A stretch of DNA of 64,000 bases, from NCBI GenBank assembly GCA_001986395.2, contig MQVO02000002.1, positions 1,426,001-1,490,000 on the forward strand. The letters are read 5' to 3'. The DNA is from Irpex lacteus (Eukaryota; Basidiomycota; Agaricomycetes; Polyporales; Irpicaceae). The translations under genes and the position numbers were made by a program. The notes beneath the pieces are model-generated. The model saw only the letters and a program-made list of their open reading frames with translations. It was not told where the DNA came from and did no database searches. Shown here piece after piece: positions 13,408 through 25,285 of the stretch. Position 1 is the stretch's first letter. Every line of letters starts with the position of its first letter.

Positions 13408-14876
13408 CTACACAGCTTCCTTTTCCTTCTGTCGCGCCTTCTCCCTGGCCTCCTCCTCACTAACCAGCCTCCCATCCAACGCCGCTGCCGTCTCTTCCGC
13501 CAGCTTCTGCACGGCCTCCTTGTTTTGCCCGATCAAGGAAACATATACGCCTTGTGCGAGCAACGGGTACGAGCCGACGCGAATGCCATCACCTTTGGTC
13601 CGGGCCTGAAGTTCGGTGAGGTAAGGTGCGATGGAGGATTCCGCTTTCCTGTTGAAGAGTATGATTAAATATGCACAATCCAGAAGAGCTGGTAGTACGA
13701 GAGACCACGTACGACGTAAAAACTTGTTGCCTGAAGGGACGCTCTTCCGGTGGCGGAAGCGGCAGGTAAGGTGTCAGCCCATCGAGCATTCGTTTAAACA
13801 ATCCTGGTATGCCGGGGAAGATGCATAATTTGCCTTGTAGGCGCACTACGGGCTATATAGCACCCATAACAAGCCAAATTAGGGATGTTGTCCGTAAATT
13901 CTAAGGGAATGCGCTTACCACCCAAATCTCGCTCTCGATATATAATACCTCTGCCTGCGCGGGGAAAAGCGCCATACGCTCTCGTGCGACGCGTTGTTCA
14001 TCGGTCTGCTGGGCTATGTCTGGCCGAGTACGAGTCATCTCTGCCATACGGCGGAGTGTCTCCTCGTGATGTACGAGGGGCTGGTCGAAAGCTTTGGCCA
14101 ATGATGCGTATGTTATATCTAGGTGTCGTTCATAAGCGTCGGTTAGTACAGAGAGAGGGCGAAGGTCGGAGAGGCGTACCATCGTGGGTAGGGCCAATGC
14201 CTCCCGACGTGATGACGAAGTCATAGTTTTTGACCATTCGTCTACTAGCTTCAACACTATCGCATGCACTTGTTAGCAACGTTATGCGACCAAAAAAACT
14301 GAGTGAAACGTACATTTCGTCTTCATCGTCCGCAATAACCTCGATTCGCTTCCTATCTCCTCAACAGTCACGACCCTGCTCGCGCCGCACTCAAAGCCGC
14401 AATGATCACACTCACAGTTCGACGCCCTGTTCGAAACAGTACCTCGCGAAATAGTTCGAGTTCCTATCCAAGGTCTTGCCGTTCAGAATCTCGTCTCTGC
14501 GTGTGCAACACTTGTCAGCCAGCCGAGCCTCGTGCACCGTCACCGCGACAGTCTCACAAGGACAAACGTACCCTATGACCAACGCTGCAGCAGTCTTGAT
14601 ATACCGTCCCTCCCCAAGAGGATTCTTCGGCACCTCCGACACAGGGAAGTTATACTTCGGTCGCTCTGCCTGTGCAGCCTGAGTGCTTGTCGTAGCACCC
14701 GCAGGAGCTGCCGCACCCGTCGTTTGACTGTCTACCGTCGTCATCGAACGCGTTCTCAAGCTTCCAAGTGTAGCTGCAGTTAATCGGTGACCACTTGATC
14801 GAGGACCGTGACAGTGTTGAACGAGAGAGAGGAGTCGTGTGGTCGCTCTTCCAGCACCTGCTGACATATGTGCCAA
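13408..14876 (-). CDS. MoCF/CinA-like molybdopterin-binding domain protein
   Basis: The domain binds pterin or nucleotide-like ligands. In eukaryotes it occurs in stand-alone CinA-like proteins and in FAD-metabolism proteins (FLAD1 N-terminus); no FAD synthase domain is seen here. Motifs: [19 protein letters not shown], then [32 protein letters not shown], and the C-terminal [18 protein letters not shown] and [20 protein letters not shown]. All introns splice in frame; the stop is TAG at 13410-13408. The ATG at 14876 gives about 44 residues rich in Arg and without acidic residues before a second in-frame ATG at 14744, so the long form may carry a mitochondrial presequence and the short form be cytosolic. 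The start choice is uncertain; the domain call is firm. Confidence 0.8.
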
Positions 14877-15490
14877 CTGAGTCCGGGTCGGTCAGGGCGT
14901 TTTCGGACTCGGGCTTTAGCAGGCACGAGATATACTTGTTATCTTGCGAATATCTAGCCCACGCTGCTACTGAGCGTGAGGGATGAAGCTGCGAGGTGGT
15001 ATCTGTGAGAGAGAGGTATGTAACTTGAAGCTTGACCGGTGGCGTCCTGGGAATGCTGGGGTAGCGTCGGACATCCGAACGAACCATTTCTATGCTTTCG
15101 GATTGAATAGCGGAATTCAGAGTAGACTCGTCAAGAATCATGCCATACTAGCACTGCAAGGGTGGCTAAGCACACAGACATAGTCCGAGTTCCGTGTATT
15201 AAAGACGTAAGCTAAGGCCAACTAGTCGGCGTGTATACATGTCACGTCGTAAGTCGCGTCAAATTGGCATATTGTGCCATCTAAAGGTAGTGCTTTGTAC
15301 GCGTACAGCGTCTGACGAGCTGAAAGGACCATAGGTTGGAAGGATTCCACGAACCCAGAGCAGACGAACATTTCCGAGATTAGAGAAAACAACTGGAATG
15401 AATTGGAGTGGGATGTGCTAATCGAAGATAGGTTGGAGCAGACGACAGAAAAGCGGGCTATGGGAAAGAAACACGACTCCGTCATGACAC
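14877..15490. other. Intergenic, MoCF gene promoter and KRE9-like gene 3' flank
   Basis: About 610 bases. The open frames here are short and do not extend by splicing; no repeat noticed. Confidence 0.5.
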
Positions 15491-16395
15491 TTAGAGCATC
15501 ATGGCACCAGCAAATGCAGCAGCCGCGGCAACAACACCAGAGCTGGCGAAGAGACCAGCAGCACCGTTGGCAGCCGCGGCACCAGTAGCTTTAGCAGAAG
15601 CAGAAGAAGCGTGAGCGCTGCCCGAGCTCGAAGCATGGGAAGAAGCCGAGGTGGCGGCCGCGGTGGCGCTGGTTCCAGCAGCTGCACTGCTGCCAGCGGG
15701 GGCACCAGCAGACGCGGAAGAACTGGAACCGTTGTCAGCGATTTGCTGGATGGTCGAGTTGAAGCTGCCGTTCAAGTTATTGACACTGTTGAACCATCAG
15801 TTAATCGCGTTTCCGTCGGATGAGGTGGTGGTTGCTACTTACGCGAACTTGGCGGAGAAGGCCTCGCAAGGGAAGGGCAGAGAAGAGGACTTGTCGATGC
15901 AGCTGTCAGAAGTGAAACGGACGAAGCTGTACATGGACGCGATCAGAACGAGTTTATCCGATACAATCAACTTTTTTTAACGTACTAGAAGTTGGCACTT
16001 GGGCCCCAGCCATCAGGAACTTGCCAGTTGATTTGGGAAGTAGTCGCAACATTGACGGAGTCAGCAATGTGCGCAACTTGGGCCTAGCAAACCCACCTTT
16101 GAGCAAAAGACGTCGTTAATAAACAAAATAACTCACCTGAGTGGTGGTACCACCGACGAAGATACCGAAAGAGCCAGTACCCAAGTCAGTGAGCTTGTTG
16201 CCGTTGTTGTCGTCCTGCCAAACGATGTTGACGGTCTGACCAGGAGCCCAGGAGGAAGTAGCAACTGGTTGGGTGAACTGCACAGAAAAGGATGTAAGCC
16301 TGGGTGGGAGTCGCTATGAGCTCTTTGGCACGTACTGCAAGGTTGGCAAAGGCGGAGGGAGCCAAGAGGGCGAGAGTGACGAGAGCGGTGAACAT
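15491..16395 (-). CDS. KRE9/KNH-like GPI-anchored cell-surface protein
   Basis: Proteins with this Ig-like KRE9/KNH domain are linked to beta-1,6-glucan and wall assembly. The start at 16395 gives a signal peptide, MFTALVTLALLAPSAFA. After a 58-nt intron comes the domain: FTQPVATSSWAPGQTVNIVW, DLGTGSFGIFVGGTTTQ, NVATTSQINWQVPDGWGPS, and FYFVRFTSDSCIDKSS ending PFPCEAFSAKF. The last exon is an Ala/Ser-rich stalk of about 90 residues closing with a hydrophobic tail (SSGVVAAAAAFAGAMML), the layout of a GPI-anchor signal. The splices TA|C and GC|T restore frame cleanly. A MITE-like element lies 216 bases upstream of the ATG and may contribute promoter sequence. The specific role is not shown by sequence. 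Confidence 0.85.
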
Positions 16396-17515
16396 GGTTC
16401 AGAGGGTTTCTTGTGTTAGAAAAGGAATGTGGGTTTAAAGAGAGCGAAAGGTGCGCTTGTGAGCGACGAGGCCGGTAACGACGAGAGATAGTTGGAGGAT
16501 GAAGAGCGGAGGAGAGACGCGAAAGTGGTCGGGTTTTACAGTATAGTCTGATCAGATCAGGCGGAGTCTCATTCTCGTTGTTCCCTTCCTGACTGTCGTG
16601 CCTGGACCATACTATGGGGTGACGGGTTTTGCAAACGCGACAGAGTTTGCAAATCGCTCTCCTGTATTTACGACATGAGCTCTTCCGCACCGGTATGATG
16701 TGCCATGCAAAGAGATGTCTCTTACGTCTATTTTGGTGTAGTTTTTATAGATATTAGTGTTGTTCTACGTCCAGCCGACTATTACCGGTAGATTTTGCAG
16801 GTTGAAGTGAGAGAGGATCTGGCGAGATCCGAGAGATCTTATAGAGCGGTCGTCCTAAGACTCTCAGAGGTAGACTGTAGTGTTTTCAGCGTTGCATATG
16901 CATACTCAAACAAAATAAATTGCTTCGTTGTGGGGATGTATGAGCGAGAGTCTTTCATATGCGTGACCAACGGAGGATGAGAGTGACGTTACCCGTCGTC
17001 ACAGACAGCACTGAAGCGCTGTGACTTTCGTTACCATCAGACATCAATCTGTGACGAGAACAGCGACAGGTTTTGCAAAACCTCTACTTTCGTCGCCGAA
17101 AACGTTCCTCTCAACGCCCTTATCACTTTTGGGATACCAGGTCCTCCGGAAATTGTAGAAGAAATCTCAGGTTATCGATTAATGCAAAAATCACGTCTAT
17201 CGACCAAGTGTACGGCGAATTACACGGTTCGCAGCCGCTACTTTGCAAACGCGTTTGCAAAACCCGTCACCCCATAGTAGCGCTGCCGCCGCCTATCAAG
17301 AGTTTTTCGTTATGAAGAGGTTGTTAGGGTTGTTACTACATTCATTGGGGTGCTTACAGCCATACATAAGACAAGTAAGAAGTGTAGAAGTACACGGTAA
17401 CAATTGTGAGGTGGGTGCTCTGAATAACCGTCGTATCCGCTATTTTCGTCCTCCTCCTCATCACGTCTTCGGGACCGGCATGGTCGTGAGAGACAGCGGG
17501 CGCATCCGAGAGCCT
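16396..17515. other. Intergenic stretch with MITE-like element 2
   Basis: About 1.1 kb between the KRE9-like gene start and the end of the next minus-strand gene. The element at 16612-17277 fills most of it. The remaining 215 bases on the left are the KRE9-like promoter; the 238 on the right hold nothing recognised. Confidence 0.5.
16612..17277. mobile_element. MITE-like element 2, 666 bp, perfect terminal repeats, TA-flanked
   Basis: Positions 16611-16639 and 17250-17278 are exact reverse complements over 29 bases; reading inward, both ends begin CTATGGGGTGACGGGTTTTG. TA borders both ends (16610-16611 and 17278-17279), as expected for Tc1/mariner-like insertion. A second TTTGCAAA motif follows each terminus, and a 16-bp perfect palindrome AGGTTTTGCAAAACCT lies inside at 17068-17083. 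There is no transposase frame. The perfect termini suggest recent movement. Confidence 0.75.
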
Positions 17516-18520
17516 TTACCACACACGGGACACCGGAGATCTCGCAATACGCAGCAGATTGCCCAGCGTGCTCAGTAGCGACGTCGACCCAGATTTCGCG
17601 ACAGGTTCACGACGGTGCGCCAAGAATCGGTTGGGGGCTCGGTCCATTTCAGCCAAGATGGCCAGGGTCAGTTGCTCGTCGAACGACGGCTCTTGAACTC
17701 CAGCATCAGAAGAGGGAAGCGGAGAAGCCGTGTGATGATACATCGTGCGAAGGTCATCGTTCCCGTTGGACCGTCGTAGTTTCGGAACGCGCCTCGGGCT
17801 AGATGGAGTGGTGGCCTCTTCGAGAGGCAAATCTTCGGTAAACTCGATTTCTATATAAATGTCTTGCTCCAACGTATTGTCCAGACAATCTTCCACAACT
17901 GACTTGTCATTGCTGAAGACAGGCAGAGGTACAGTCCCATGGGGAGGAGTGAGTATCGTGGTTGACAGCTTGGAACTTCGAAGATCACGCTTCGGTGTCG
18001 AGAAAAAGGCCTTCTCTTTAGACAGCGCAGTGCAAGGTGTGTTCGTCAAAGTTTGTTCATCCAGCCAGGACACAACAGGAGATTCGGAGGGCGCAGACTT
18101 CCGTACATCAAGGCGTTTGAAGGGAGTCTTGAGTAGAGAATTAGGATGCGATGGGGAATCATGGAAAGTCGCGTCCAGAGAAGTATCTTCAACCACAATC
18201 TCAGGAAGTCGTTGGCGTTTTCCCGGTGTATAGTATCGTGCGGTGTCAACAGAAGAGGCAGAGACAGAGGGACTGAATCCAGTAGTAGTGTGCGCAATAG
18301 TAGAAATGTATGGTTGAGGTAGAAATCCAGAGATTGGGTAAGGAGCGTAAGCCGACATGTTGGGTCCGAGATTAAAAGGAGTCGTGATACAAGGAGAGTG
18401 AGTTGTAATGAGTGAGTCGGACCTCAGAGGTGTCGCAGAAATACAGTGGTGGCGGTTCGAGACGAACAGTCTGTTCCAACGTTGATCGACTGTGGTTACC
18501 TTATTTGGAGTAGTAAACAA
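17516..18520 (-). CDS. Uncharacterised Ser/Thr/Pro-rich protein
   Basis: A single uninterrupted frame, 334 codons if started at 18520 or 280 if started at the ATG at 18358 (MSAYAPYPISGFLPQP). The second start is plausible because the preceding residues are low-complexity. I recognise no domain. It holds several proline-directed sites (STPKR, TPPHG, SSPRRVPKLRR), basic patches and an acidic segment (EIEFTEDLPLEEA), and ends in a helix (STLGNLLRIARSPVSRVW). This suggests a disordered regulatory protein that is a kinase substrate; that is inference. It is head-to-head with SYF2 (about 125-285 bases apart), so the two may share a promoter. Confidence 0.65.
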   Translation of the reverse strand: MFTTPNKVTTVDQRWNRLFVSNRHHCISATPLRSDSLITTHSPCITTPFNLGPNMSAYAPYPISGFLPQPYISTIAHTTTGFSPSVSASSVDTARYYTPGKRQRLPEIVVEDTSLDATFHDSPSHPNSLLKTPFKRLDVRKSAPSESPVVSWLDEQTLTNTPCTALSKEKAFFSTPKRDLRSSKLSTTILTPPHGTVPLPVFSNDKSVVEDCLDNTLEQDIYIEIEFTEDLPLEEATTPSSPRRVPKLRRSNGNDDLRTMYHHTASPLPSSDAGVQEPSFDEQLTLAILAEMDRAPNRFLAHRREPVAKSGSTSLLSTLGNLLRIARSPVSRVW

Positions 18521-18645
18521 TTACGTAAACAAGAGCTCAAGCCGCTCGTCTCACTGACCAAGTCCGTGCCACCTTACTTCACATCCATACTTATCTTACG
18601 CTCTACCTCGTTCTTAATAATTCAACACCCCGAAAAACGTTAAGA

Positions 18646-19925
18646 ATGAGCGCTATTGCTGAGGCCGCAGAGCAGTTTGTGGAGAAGATGACAGACGCAG
18701 AGAATGCGCCTGCAGTAGACGAGTCTGCCGAGGGAACACCAGAGACGGAAGGGGAACGCAAGCTGACGCTAGAAGAGCGAAAAGCAAAGATGGAGAAGCT
18801 CAGACAGCGCATGGTATGTCATATGTCGCCTATCGAAACATGAAATATACTTATCATCTATCAATTGTCGTTATAGCGTACAACTGCGCGTGCAAACCGT
18901 GCAGACGTAGTGGAAGAAAGCGCGAAGCAGAAAGTCACCGCTCGGGAAGCTGCACGGCTTGAGCGACAGCGCAAGTTGGCTGAAACACTCAGAATAAAGG
19001 CCGACGCAGAGGACCGTGGTGAGGATATCGAGCGACAGAAGAACTGGGATTACACGATTGAGGAGAATGACGAGTGGGAGAAGAAGTTGGCTCGCAAAGC
19101 TCGTCGGGCGGACTTTGAGTTCAACAGTGAGTATTTCCTTGTCTACCTTGCTACCTCGAGGATACGTTGTGTTGATGTTGAGCCGAATCCTCGTGGACTG
19201 AAGCATCCGGATGCTGATACACCTCGTTTCGTTTGTGTCTCACAACAGATGATGCGGACGCTGCTCGGAGGCGGTACAAGAAGGATTTGGACCATATCAA
19301 ACCAGACCTCGCCGCGTACAACAAGCAGAAGGAGATTGCCTTGGGTTTGGCACCTGGAACGCTGTCAAAGCAAGGAGCCAGCTCGTCTTCGTCTGCAATT
19401 ACCAACTTCAACCCTCAGGGTTCGTCGGTACGTAACACTTGCTTCATTCATGAGGTGTGTTGGATCTGAGCGCATGTATCGGAGCAGGTTGTCCCGACGA
19501 GTGTTGAACAACGATTGGCGGCCGAAAGCTTATACCGAGACGCGAATAGCCTGCTGTACGCCGACAATAAGCCTACCGAGGAGGCTATCGATAGGGTCAT
19601 TGGTAAACTCAATGCCGAGTACGTAAACTTGGGTTCATTTCTGCGGCACCGAGTCACTGAAGTATATCTCGTATCTTACAGTATCGACAAGAAGAAGAAA
19701 TTCTCCAGAAAGAGGAACAACGACGACGATGGGGACATCACATACATCAACGAGCGAAACAAGGTGTTCAACAAGAAGGTGCGTGTGATGGTGATCTTGG
19801 GTTTCGAGCGTGGATTGCGCGTGGTTGTGGCTGATACTGATGTGTCTCCACTACAGATCGCTCGTTATTACGACAAGTATACAACGGAGATACGTGCCAG
19901 CTTCGAGCGGGGGACCGCGTTGTAG
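18646..19925 (+). CDS. SYF2: Pre-mRNA-splicing factor SYF2
   Basis: SYF2 is a component of the Prp19/NTC-associated spliceosome in the nucleus. Exons: 18646-18812, 18876 to about 19123, about 19250-19428, 19488-19620, then two short exons ending at 19925. Motifs: EERKAKMEKLRQRM near the N-terminus, ERQKNWDYTIEENDEWEKK, KKDLDHIKPDLAAYNKQKE, and the C-terminal RDITYINERNK-type segment (here DGDITYINERNKVFNKK) followed by IARYYDKYTTEIRASFERG. These are diagnostic for SYF2. The protein is about 270 residues with a charged, coiled-coil-rich N-terminal half, normal for the family. Confidence 0.92.
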
Positions 19926-21207
19926 ACAACAGCCTTCTCTTTTCGTCTGGAACCCCATATATTTATCTGGCCATCGTGTATTAATATCACCATCGTATCT
20001 CATGCTACACGTTCTTGAGTGTCAATCTGTGTTGTCTGGGACGAAGCGAAGAACTGTGAGCACCGAGCTCGGTGCAGAGCCAGTATTACTGGACCGCAGC
20101 TTGAAGAGAGTCGAAGTGGCGAAGTGATTGCTCGTAGCCATAACATGATGCGAATGTTTTACGCATGCCATTCATTCACGAATTTTACAGTAAAGTTACA
20201 ATAGTACATTACTCAATACGCGGCCTACGGCCACACGACTGCGATACATGATAGCAATCGTGCACGCATATCTCCATCCTTGACCTCATACGACCCAGTG
20301 TACATGACAGTTGCGACCTAGAAGAGAGGGAGGTAAGCATGAGAATCGGGGCTGATACAAGTCGGTAAGAAAGGAAAAATTCAGTATTGCAGAATGGGTC
20401 AGCAGCTGGACGTTTTTACGATCCATAAGACTGTTGAGCTTGATATGTGATTTTGTATTCATCTTCCGACTGCACGTAGCAGAATATATGACCAAAACCG
20501 TGTACTCACCATATCGTAGCATCCGAGAATATGCCCCTCAGTCGGCGGAGGTTGCAACGAGTTGCGCGAACAACAAAATGCGCGAGGCAGATGTCAGAAA
20601 ATTTATAGTGCCCGGTAAACTCCGCTCATAGCGCCGCTAGCAACTGCTTGATTTGGCAACTGCAGTGTTAGAAATTCTCGCGTCATCTTGAAGCCATCCG
20701 CAAAAAACCGGACGAAGATAAGCTGGCACTCCGACAATTGTTTGTATTTCTGGAACCACTAATGGCTCTGCGACATCTGTCCTAGCACTACACAACATAA
20801 TAGCTGGGTGACATCCGATCCATATGGTGTCTGACCCTCGAGACCACCATGTCGCCGCCACCACTACAGCACACGGCTCTCGATCATCCCAAACTTCCAC
20901 GCCGAAAATCCTCACAAAATTTCGTCGCCGCCCAGCATTCCGAATTTCCAGGGTCTCCACAAAATGACAGAACTTCACAACACGTTATGCCTCCATCGTA
21001 CCGAGTCCCGGGCCTCGATCGTCTTGCAAATCTCATTTAGCCCCTGTACATCCGCGTGAACCGTACGCAGCGCAGTCGAACTTCGCAGACCACATCCGAG
21101 CCTCGGTGGGCTTACTCCTTTGATCCGTTAGAGGTTCTGTTCATTTCAGTCGTTCAGAAAGAAGGTCGACTTTCGAACCGATACCGATCGCGAATGTCGG
21201 TCGAACT
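19926..21207. other. Intergenic between convergent SYF2 and UPF3
   Basis: About 1.3 kb, 3' flanks of two genes. A plus-strand open frame at 20849-21040 (MSPPPLQHTALDH) has no domain or splice-supported continuation and was not called. No repeat noticed. Confidence 0.5.
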
Positions 21208-22906
21208 TCAGCCTCCCCGACCTCCGCGTCCTCCTCGACCCCGACCCCGACCTCGATGACCTCGACCCGCTCCTCCAGCCGCAGCCCCGGCCCCTGCTCC
21301 ATCTTCCCGTGGTGCCTGTGTGCTTACCTCCGGAGGCTTTGTAATGATGCCGGCGGGATTCTGGACTCCTTGTCCTTCACGTTGTAGAATTGTAGGTGTA
21401 GCTGTAGATGGGACGGGATGAACTTGTTTCTGTCGAATTTGTGGAGAGGCCGGCGTCGAGGCATCGTTAGCAGTCGTCGCAGACGGCAGCGTTTCCTTGT
21501 CCTTCTCTCGCTCTCGTTTAGGCTTCCCGCCGCCCACGACGCCGCTCAATGCAGCTTCGAATTGACGTGACCCAAGTCCCAGAACAGGTCGCCCTCGTCG
21601 AGGGGCAGTCGGTGCAGGTCGAGCGGTAGGTACCTGTTCGGGTGTGGGGGGTTTGGACTTTAGAACCGACGGTGGTGGTTCTCTGGGGGACGGAGGCCGA
21701 GGCTTTGCAGCCTGCGGTGCAGACGAAGTCGTATTCTTCGAATTACCTCGCTCTCTAATACGTTGTGCCTTGGGTGTAGGAGGGGCTGCTTTCGGCTTCG
21801 TTGGCTGGCTGGAAGGACCTGCACCTTGTTGCGTACCGGCGTCCTTGTCCTTTGCCTGTGCACCACCAGATGTGGATGCCTGTGTGGCTGCTGCTGCTTT
21901 GGCGGCCGCTGCGGCCTTCTTCGCAGCTTTCTTGCTTTGAGGTGCCTCGCTTCCCTTAGTGGCCGGGTTGTTTGATTGGCCTGCCTTCTTCTTACCATCG
22001 TCTCGCTTCGATCCAGCGGAGGCGTTTATTGCAGCAGCATTGAGGTCCTTATAATGAGCATGGTTCCTTAGAATAGCTTCTCTGTCCTTCTGGGCAGATT
22101 TCTGCTCCTTCAGAGCCTCGAGAAGAGGAGTTGTGGTTGGTTGGGCAGGAGGCTGAATGCCTGCAACTGAACCCCAAAGCGCGTCAGCAGGTCACAGAAG
22201 TCACAAGTTCAACCGCACTAACCCAGACTTTCTAGAGTGCCTTCATCAAATGGTTTCGCCTCTGGCTCCTTCAATGACTCCATAAACGAGATGAAATCCT
22301 CATCTGTCGCCGATGTTGGTTATGATACACGGGGATATGCTACGCAGTGACGTACCTTTCTCGATAGTTCCCAATCTACTATCCGGCTTGCCCTTCACGG
22401 TTGGGATCTTTTGGAATGGCGCAAATTCAACGATCGCAATGGATTCATTCCCTGCACAAAACGTTAAGGATTCACTTACAAACGATTTGTAGTAACTCCA
22501 CACACGTACCAGCCTTATCCCTAAATATATGCCCATCATAGTCACGACTAAAAGTAGCTAAAACATCTTCGCTCTTAAAGGCAATATATGCGCGTGAGGG
22601 AACGTTCTCCTTGTTAATTCTGAGTTCATTTCACCTCGTCAAGCGATGTTACATGCGTAGCTGCGGAGTATATGCGCACCTCTTTCTCAGTTTTCCTTGA
22701 TAGTACTCTTTCCAAGTCACAGTCTCATCCGTCACCCATTGCTGTACGCTCTGCCAAAAGACCTCCTCCGGTAAATTCGGAGGCAAACGACGGACGATTG
22801 TCTTCAATCGCTCTGAGCTTGACTGCCCTTTCTGGGATGCTCGCGACTTGCGCTCCTTTTCCTTCGATTTGCTTTTGGATGACTTTGGCGGTTCAACAGT
22901 GGCCAT
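21208..22906 (-). CDS. UPF3: Nonsense-mediated decay factor UPF3 (Smg4/UPF3 domain)
   Basis: UPF3 bridges mRNPs to UPF2/UPF1 in nonsense-mediated mRNA decay. The ATG at 22906 (MATVEPPKSSKSKSKEKE) follows an unrelated in-frame leader. The RNP-like Smg4/UPF3 domain runs over the first exons: LKTIVRRLPPNLPEEVFW, WKEYYQGKLRK, NKENVPSRAYIAFKSEDV, ATFSRDYDGHIFRDKAG and SIAIVEFAPFQKIP. It is followed by DEDFISFMESLKEPE. Downstream is a long Lys/Ala/Pro-rich linker (KKAAKKAAAAAKAAAATQ), and the C-terminus is an RGG/RGR repeat tail (about 21210-21275), suggesting extra RNA binding. The large antisense frames across 21640-21980 are shadows of this low-complexity linker. Confidence 0.9.
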
Positions 22907-23245
22907 TGAAAGAAACCGCGGTCGTATACAAGCAAGCAAGTAGAGGCTATCACCCGAGTAATATGGGACTCTATGGGAGTTGCAGCAGGTATCGTCCCAG
23001 CGCCGACTCACTGGGCAACGCGATCGCATTCGGAGGCGCATCAGACGATAGACGCTTGCAATCTCTCGCTCACCCGAGTCGAGATCTCGTTAACTCGTTA
23101 CTTATCAGATAGGCTGGAAAACATCCTAAGTCTAGTATACTGAGTAAATACACTGTTATATCCGAGCGATAGTTGCCTGAGGTAAGATTATCGTCTAATA
23201 CATGCATCATGGAGCCTACGCGGCCTAACCCACAGCTCTCATACT
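22907..23245. other. Short intergenic, UPF3 promoter and decarboxylase 3' flank
   Basis: About 340 bases with nothing further recognised. Confidence 0.5.
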
Positions 23246-25285
23246 TTACTTCCCCCAGGACGAGATGGTGGCCTGAGCCTCTTCCTGTAGAATCTGCCAT
23301 GCACGATCGATATGCGTCTTCTGCGTCCTGGCCGCCCCAATAGCAAACCTAATACAGAACGTGCCGTTCATCTTGGTCTGCGTTAATGCTATATCATTCC
23401 GACCAGAAACCCGAGTGTAATAATCTTTGTTGAGATCATTAAAGGTCGCTTCTAGGTTCTCCTTGTCGTTCACAGCCGACGCGATAGATGGGGGTGTAAG
23501 TCTGAAGACGGATAACGCAAATGAAGGCTCCGTGACAAGCGAGAAATCCGACGAGGACCGAAGCAGCGAGACAAAGTATTTGTTTAGCTCGATTCCCTAG
23601 TAACATGGCGTCAGCCGCGTTTCTACCATATTGTAAAACAGTTACCTGACGGATATGGTTCCTGAAACCTTCAGCTCCGTAACTTCTGAGTACGAACCAT
23701 ATCTTCAACGACCTAAACCGACGGCCTAGGGCGAGATGCCAATTTCGATAATCAATCACCACTCCTGAAGAACGCGGTGAGTTACACGTAAAGCGGAAGT
23801 TCTGTGTCCGATCGCATACCCGCATCCCCTTCTTTTGTACGTAGAAACTCGGGTGTGATATCTAGGGCATCTGTAAGATGTTTTCTATCTCTCACCCACA
23901 GCGTGGATGCGTCGAAGTTGACCAATCCCCACTGTTCGGTCGACGGTATTATTAGCTTCGGATGCAACTTGGGCGGCATGTGATAAGCGCCACTATACCT
24001 TGTGAAAGTTCGTACAGAAAGAATCCGCGAATTTGTTGATATTGTCCAGCTGCGCGACTTCTCTGTACTCGGGGCATGCCAACGTGATACCAGCCCAGGC
24101 AGCGTCAACATGAATCCAAAGTGAGGGATAATTCTTAGCTAACCAACTCCGTTTTTAGTAGAGGTCGGATATAGACGTTATAGGAACGCACCAACTTCTC
24201 CTATCTCATCGATGCGGTCTATGGCACCAGAGGATGTCGTCCCAACAGTGGCAACTGGAGACGGTTCTAATTAGTGTGACCAGAGATTACAGGGTATGGA
24301 GAGCACTGACTCAATACAAACGGATGCTTCCCTCGCGCTTCATCTTCCTCAATGGCGTTCTTCAATGTATTTCCTCGTAGAGCGAACTTATCTTCAGCAG
24401 TAACTTCCAGTGCGCGGCACTCGAGCCCCAGAACAAGTCCAGCCTTCACACCAAGGGAGTGTGTTTGCGTCGTGGTATATATTATTAGATCCTCAAGCTT
24501 CGCGTTCGGGTTTCTGCTCGTGTACAGAGATCGTGCCGCAACTATGGCCACAAGGCCGGAGTCAGAGGCTGTGGTCTTAGGCACGTTGGAATACAGTTGT
24601 TAGTTAGGAATATTTAAGGGCATGTACCTGTATTACGCCTCCACCGACTCCTGATGAGTTGAGGAAGTGATCGGCGAGTCCGAATAATCTGGCGGCCCAG
24701 TCCATGACGATGGACTCCAGCTCGGTACATGCTGGGCTACAAGCCCACTATTACAGGAGATACTTTTAGGGATCATTTGAAGATCAAAACGTATACGCAC
24801 ATTGAAGCCAGGGTTGGTAGCGCTTGTAGCATAAAGATCTGCTAATATACCCTCGAAGGTGCAAGCAGTCGGGAAGTAAGCAAAGAAACTGGGATGCTGC
24901 CAGTGTGTGAGGCCTGTTTTGCGGGTTTATATGTTGGTTGGCTGAATGAGGTATCACTAGCCATACCAGGAACAATGCATCTTTGGTAATCATCAGCGAT
25001 CTGCTGGAAGTCTTCGCCTTGCTCAGGAGCATTATCTTATGGCCAGCGACAACGAACACCTGAGATCAATAATACATCCGAAGCTAGCAGAAGAAGTTCC
25101 TCACCTGGTATGAGTTCCTTGAGATATCCTGGGCGAACCTCAGAGGCTACAGACTTTTGCTCGAGGGAATAGTAATAGTCGCAGATGCGATCAATGGCTT
25201 GATAGCCTGCCTTTCTGAACCTAATGATAGAATTAGATCGTCAGTTCGATAGGCCTGTTGAATACGCATACGCTTCAATATCCAT
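23246..25285 (-). CDS. PLP-dependent aromatic L-amino-acid decarboxylase
   Basis: Group II decarboxylases of this family turn Trp, Tyr, DOPA or Phe into the amine; presumed cytosolic. The start at 25285 gives [20 protein letters not shown] after one intron. Then come [98 protein letters not shown] (the Asp pairs with PLP) and [13 protein letters not shown], where the Schiff-base Lys is the last codon of its exon. The C-terminal part ends TISSWGK. All usual catalytic elements are present at near full length. Sequence alone does not fix the substrate. It is divergent from the NADH dehydrogenase gene with about 600 bases between; no biosynthetic partner genes lie nearby. Confidence 0.92.

Noticed and set aside
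16133..16690. 185-codon minus-strand frame, Arg/Ser/His-rich
   Set aside because: Out-of-frame reading across the KRE9-like first exons and the left end of the MITE-like element.
21644..21998. Antisense frames of about 100 codons over the UPF3 linker
   Set aside because: Shadows of the Lys/Ala/Pro-rich coding sequence on the minus strand.
23246..25285. Aromatic decarboxylase as part of an indole or amine biosynthetic cluster
   Set aside because: No kinase, methyltransferase or P450 partner adjacent; the P450 at 41.6 kb is too far and separated by housekeeping genes.
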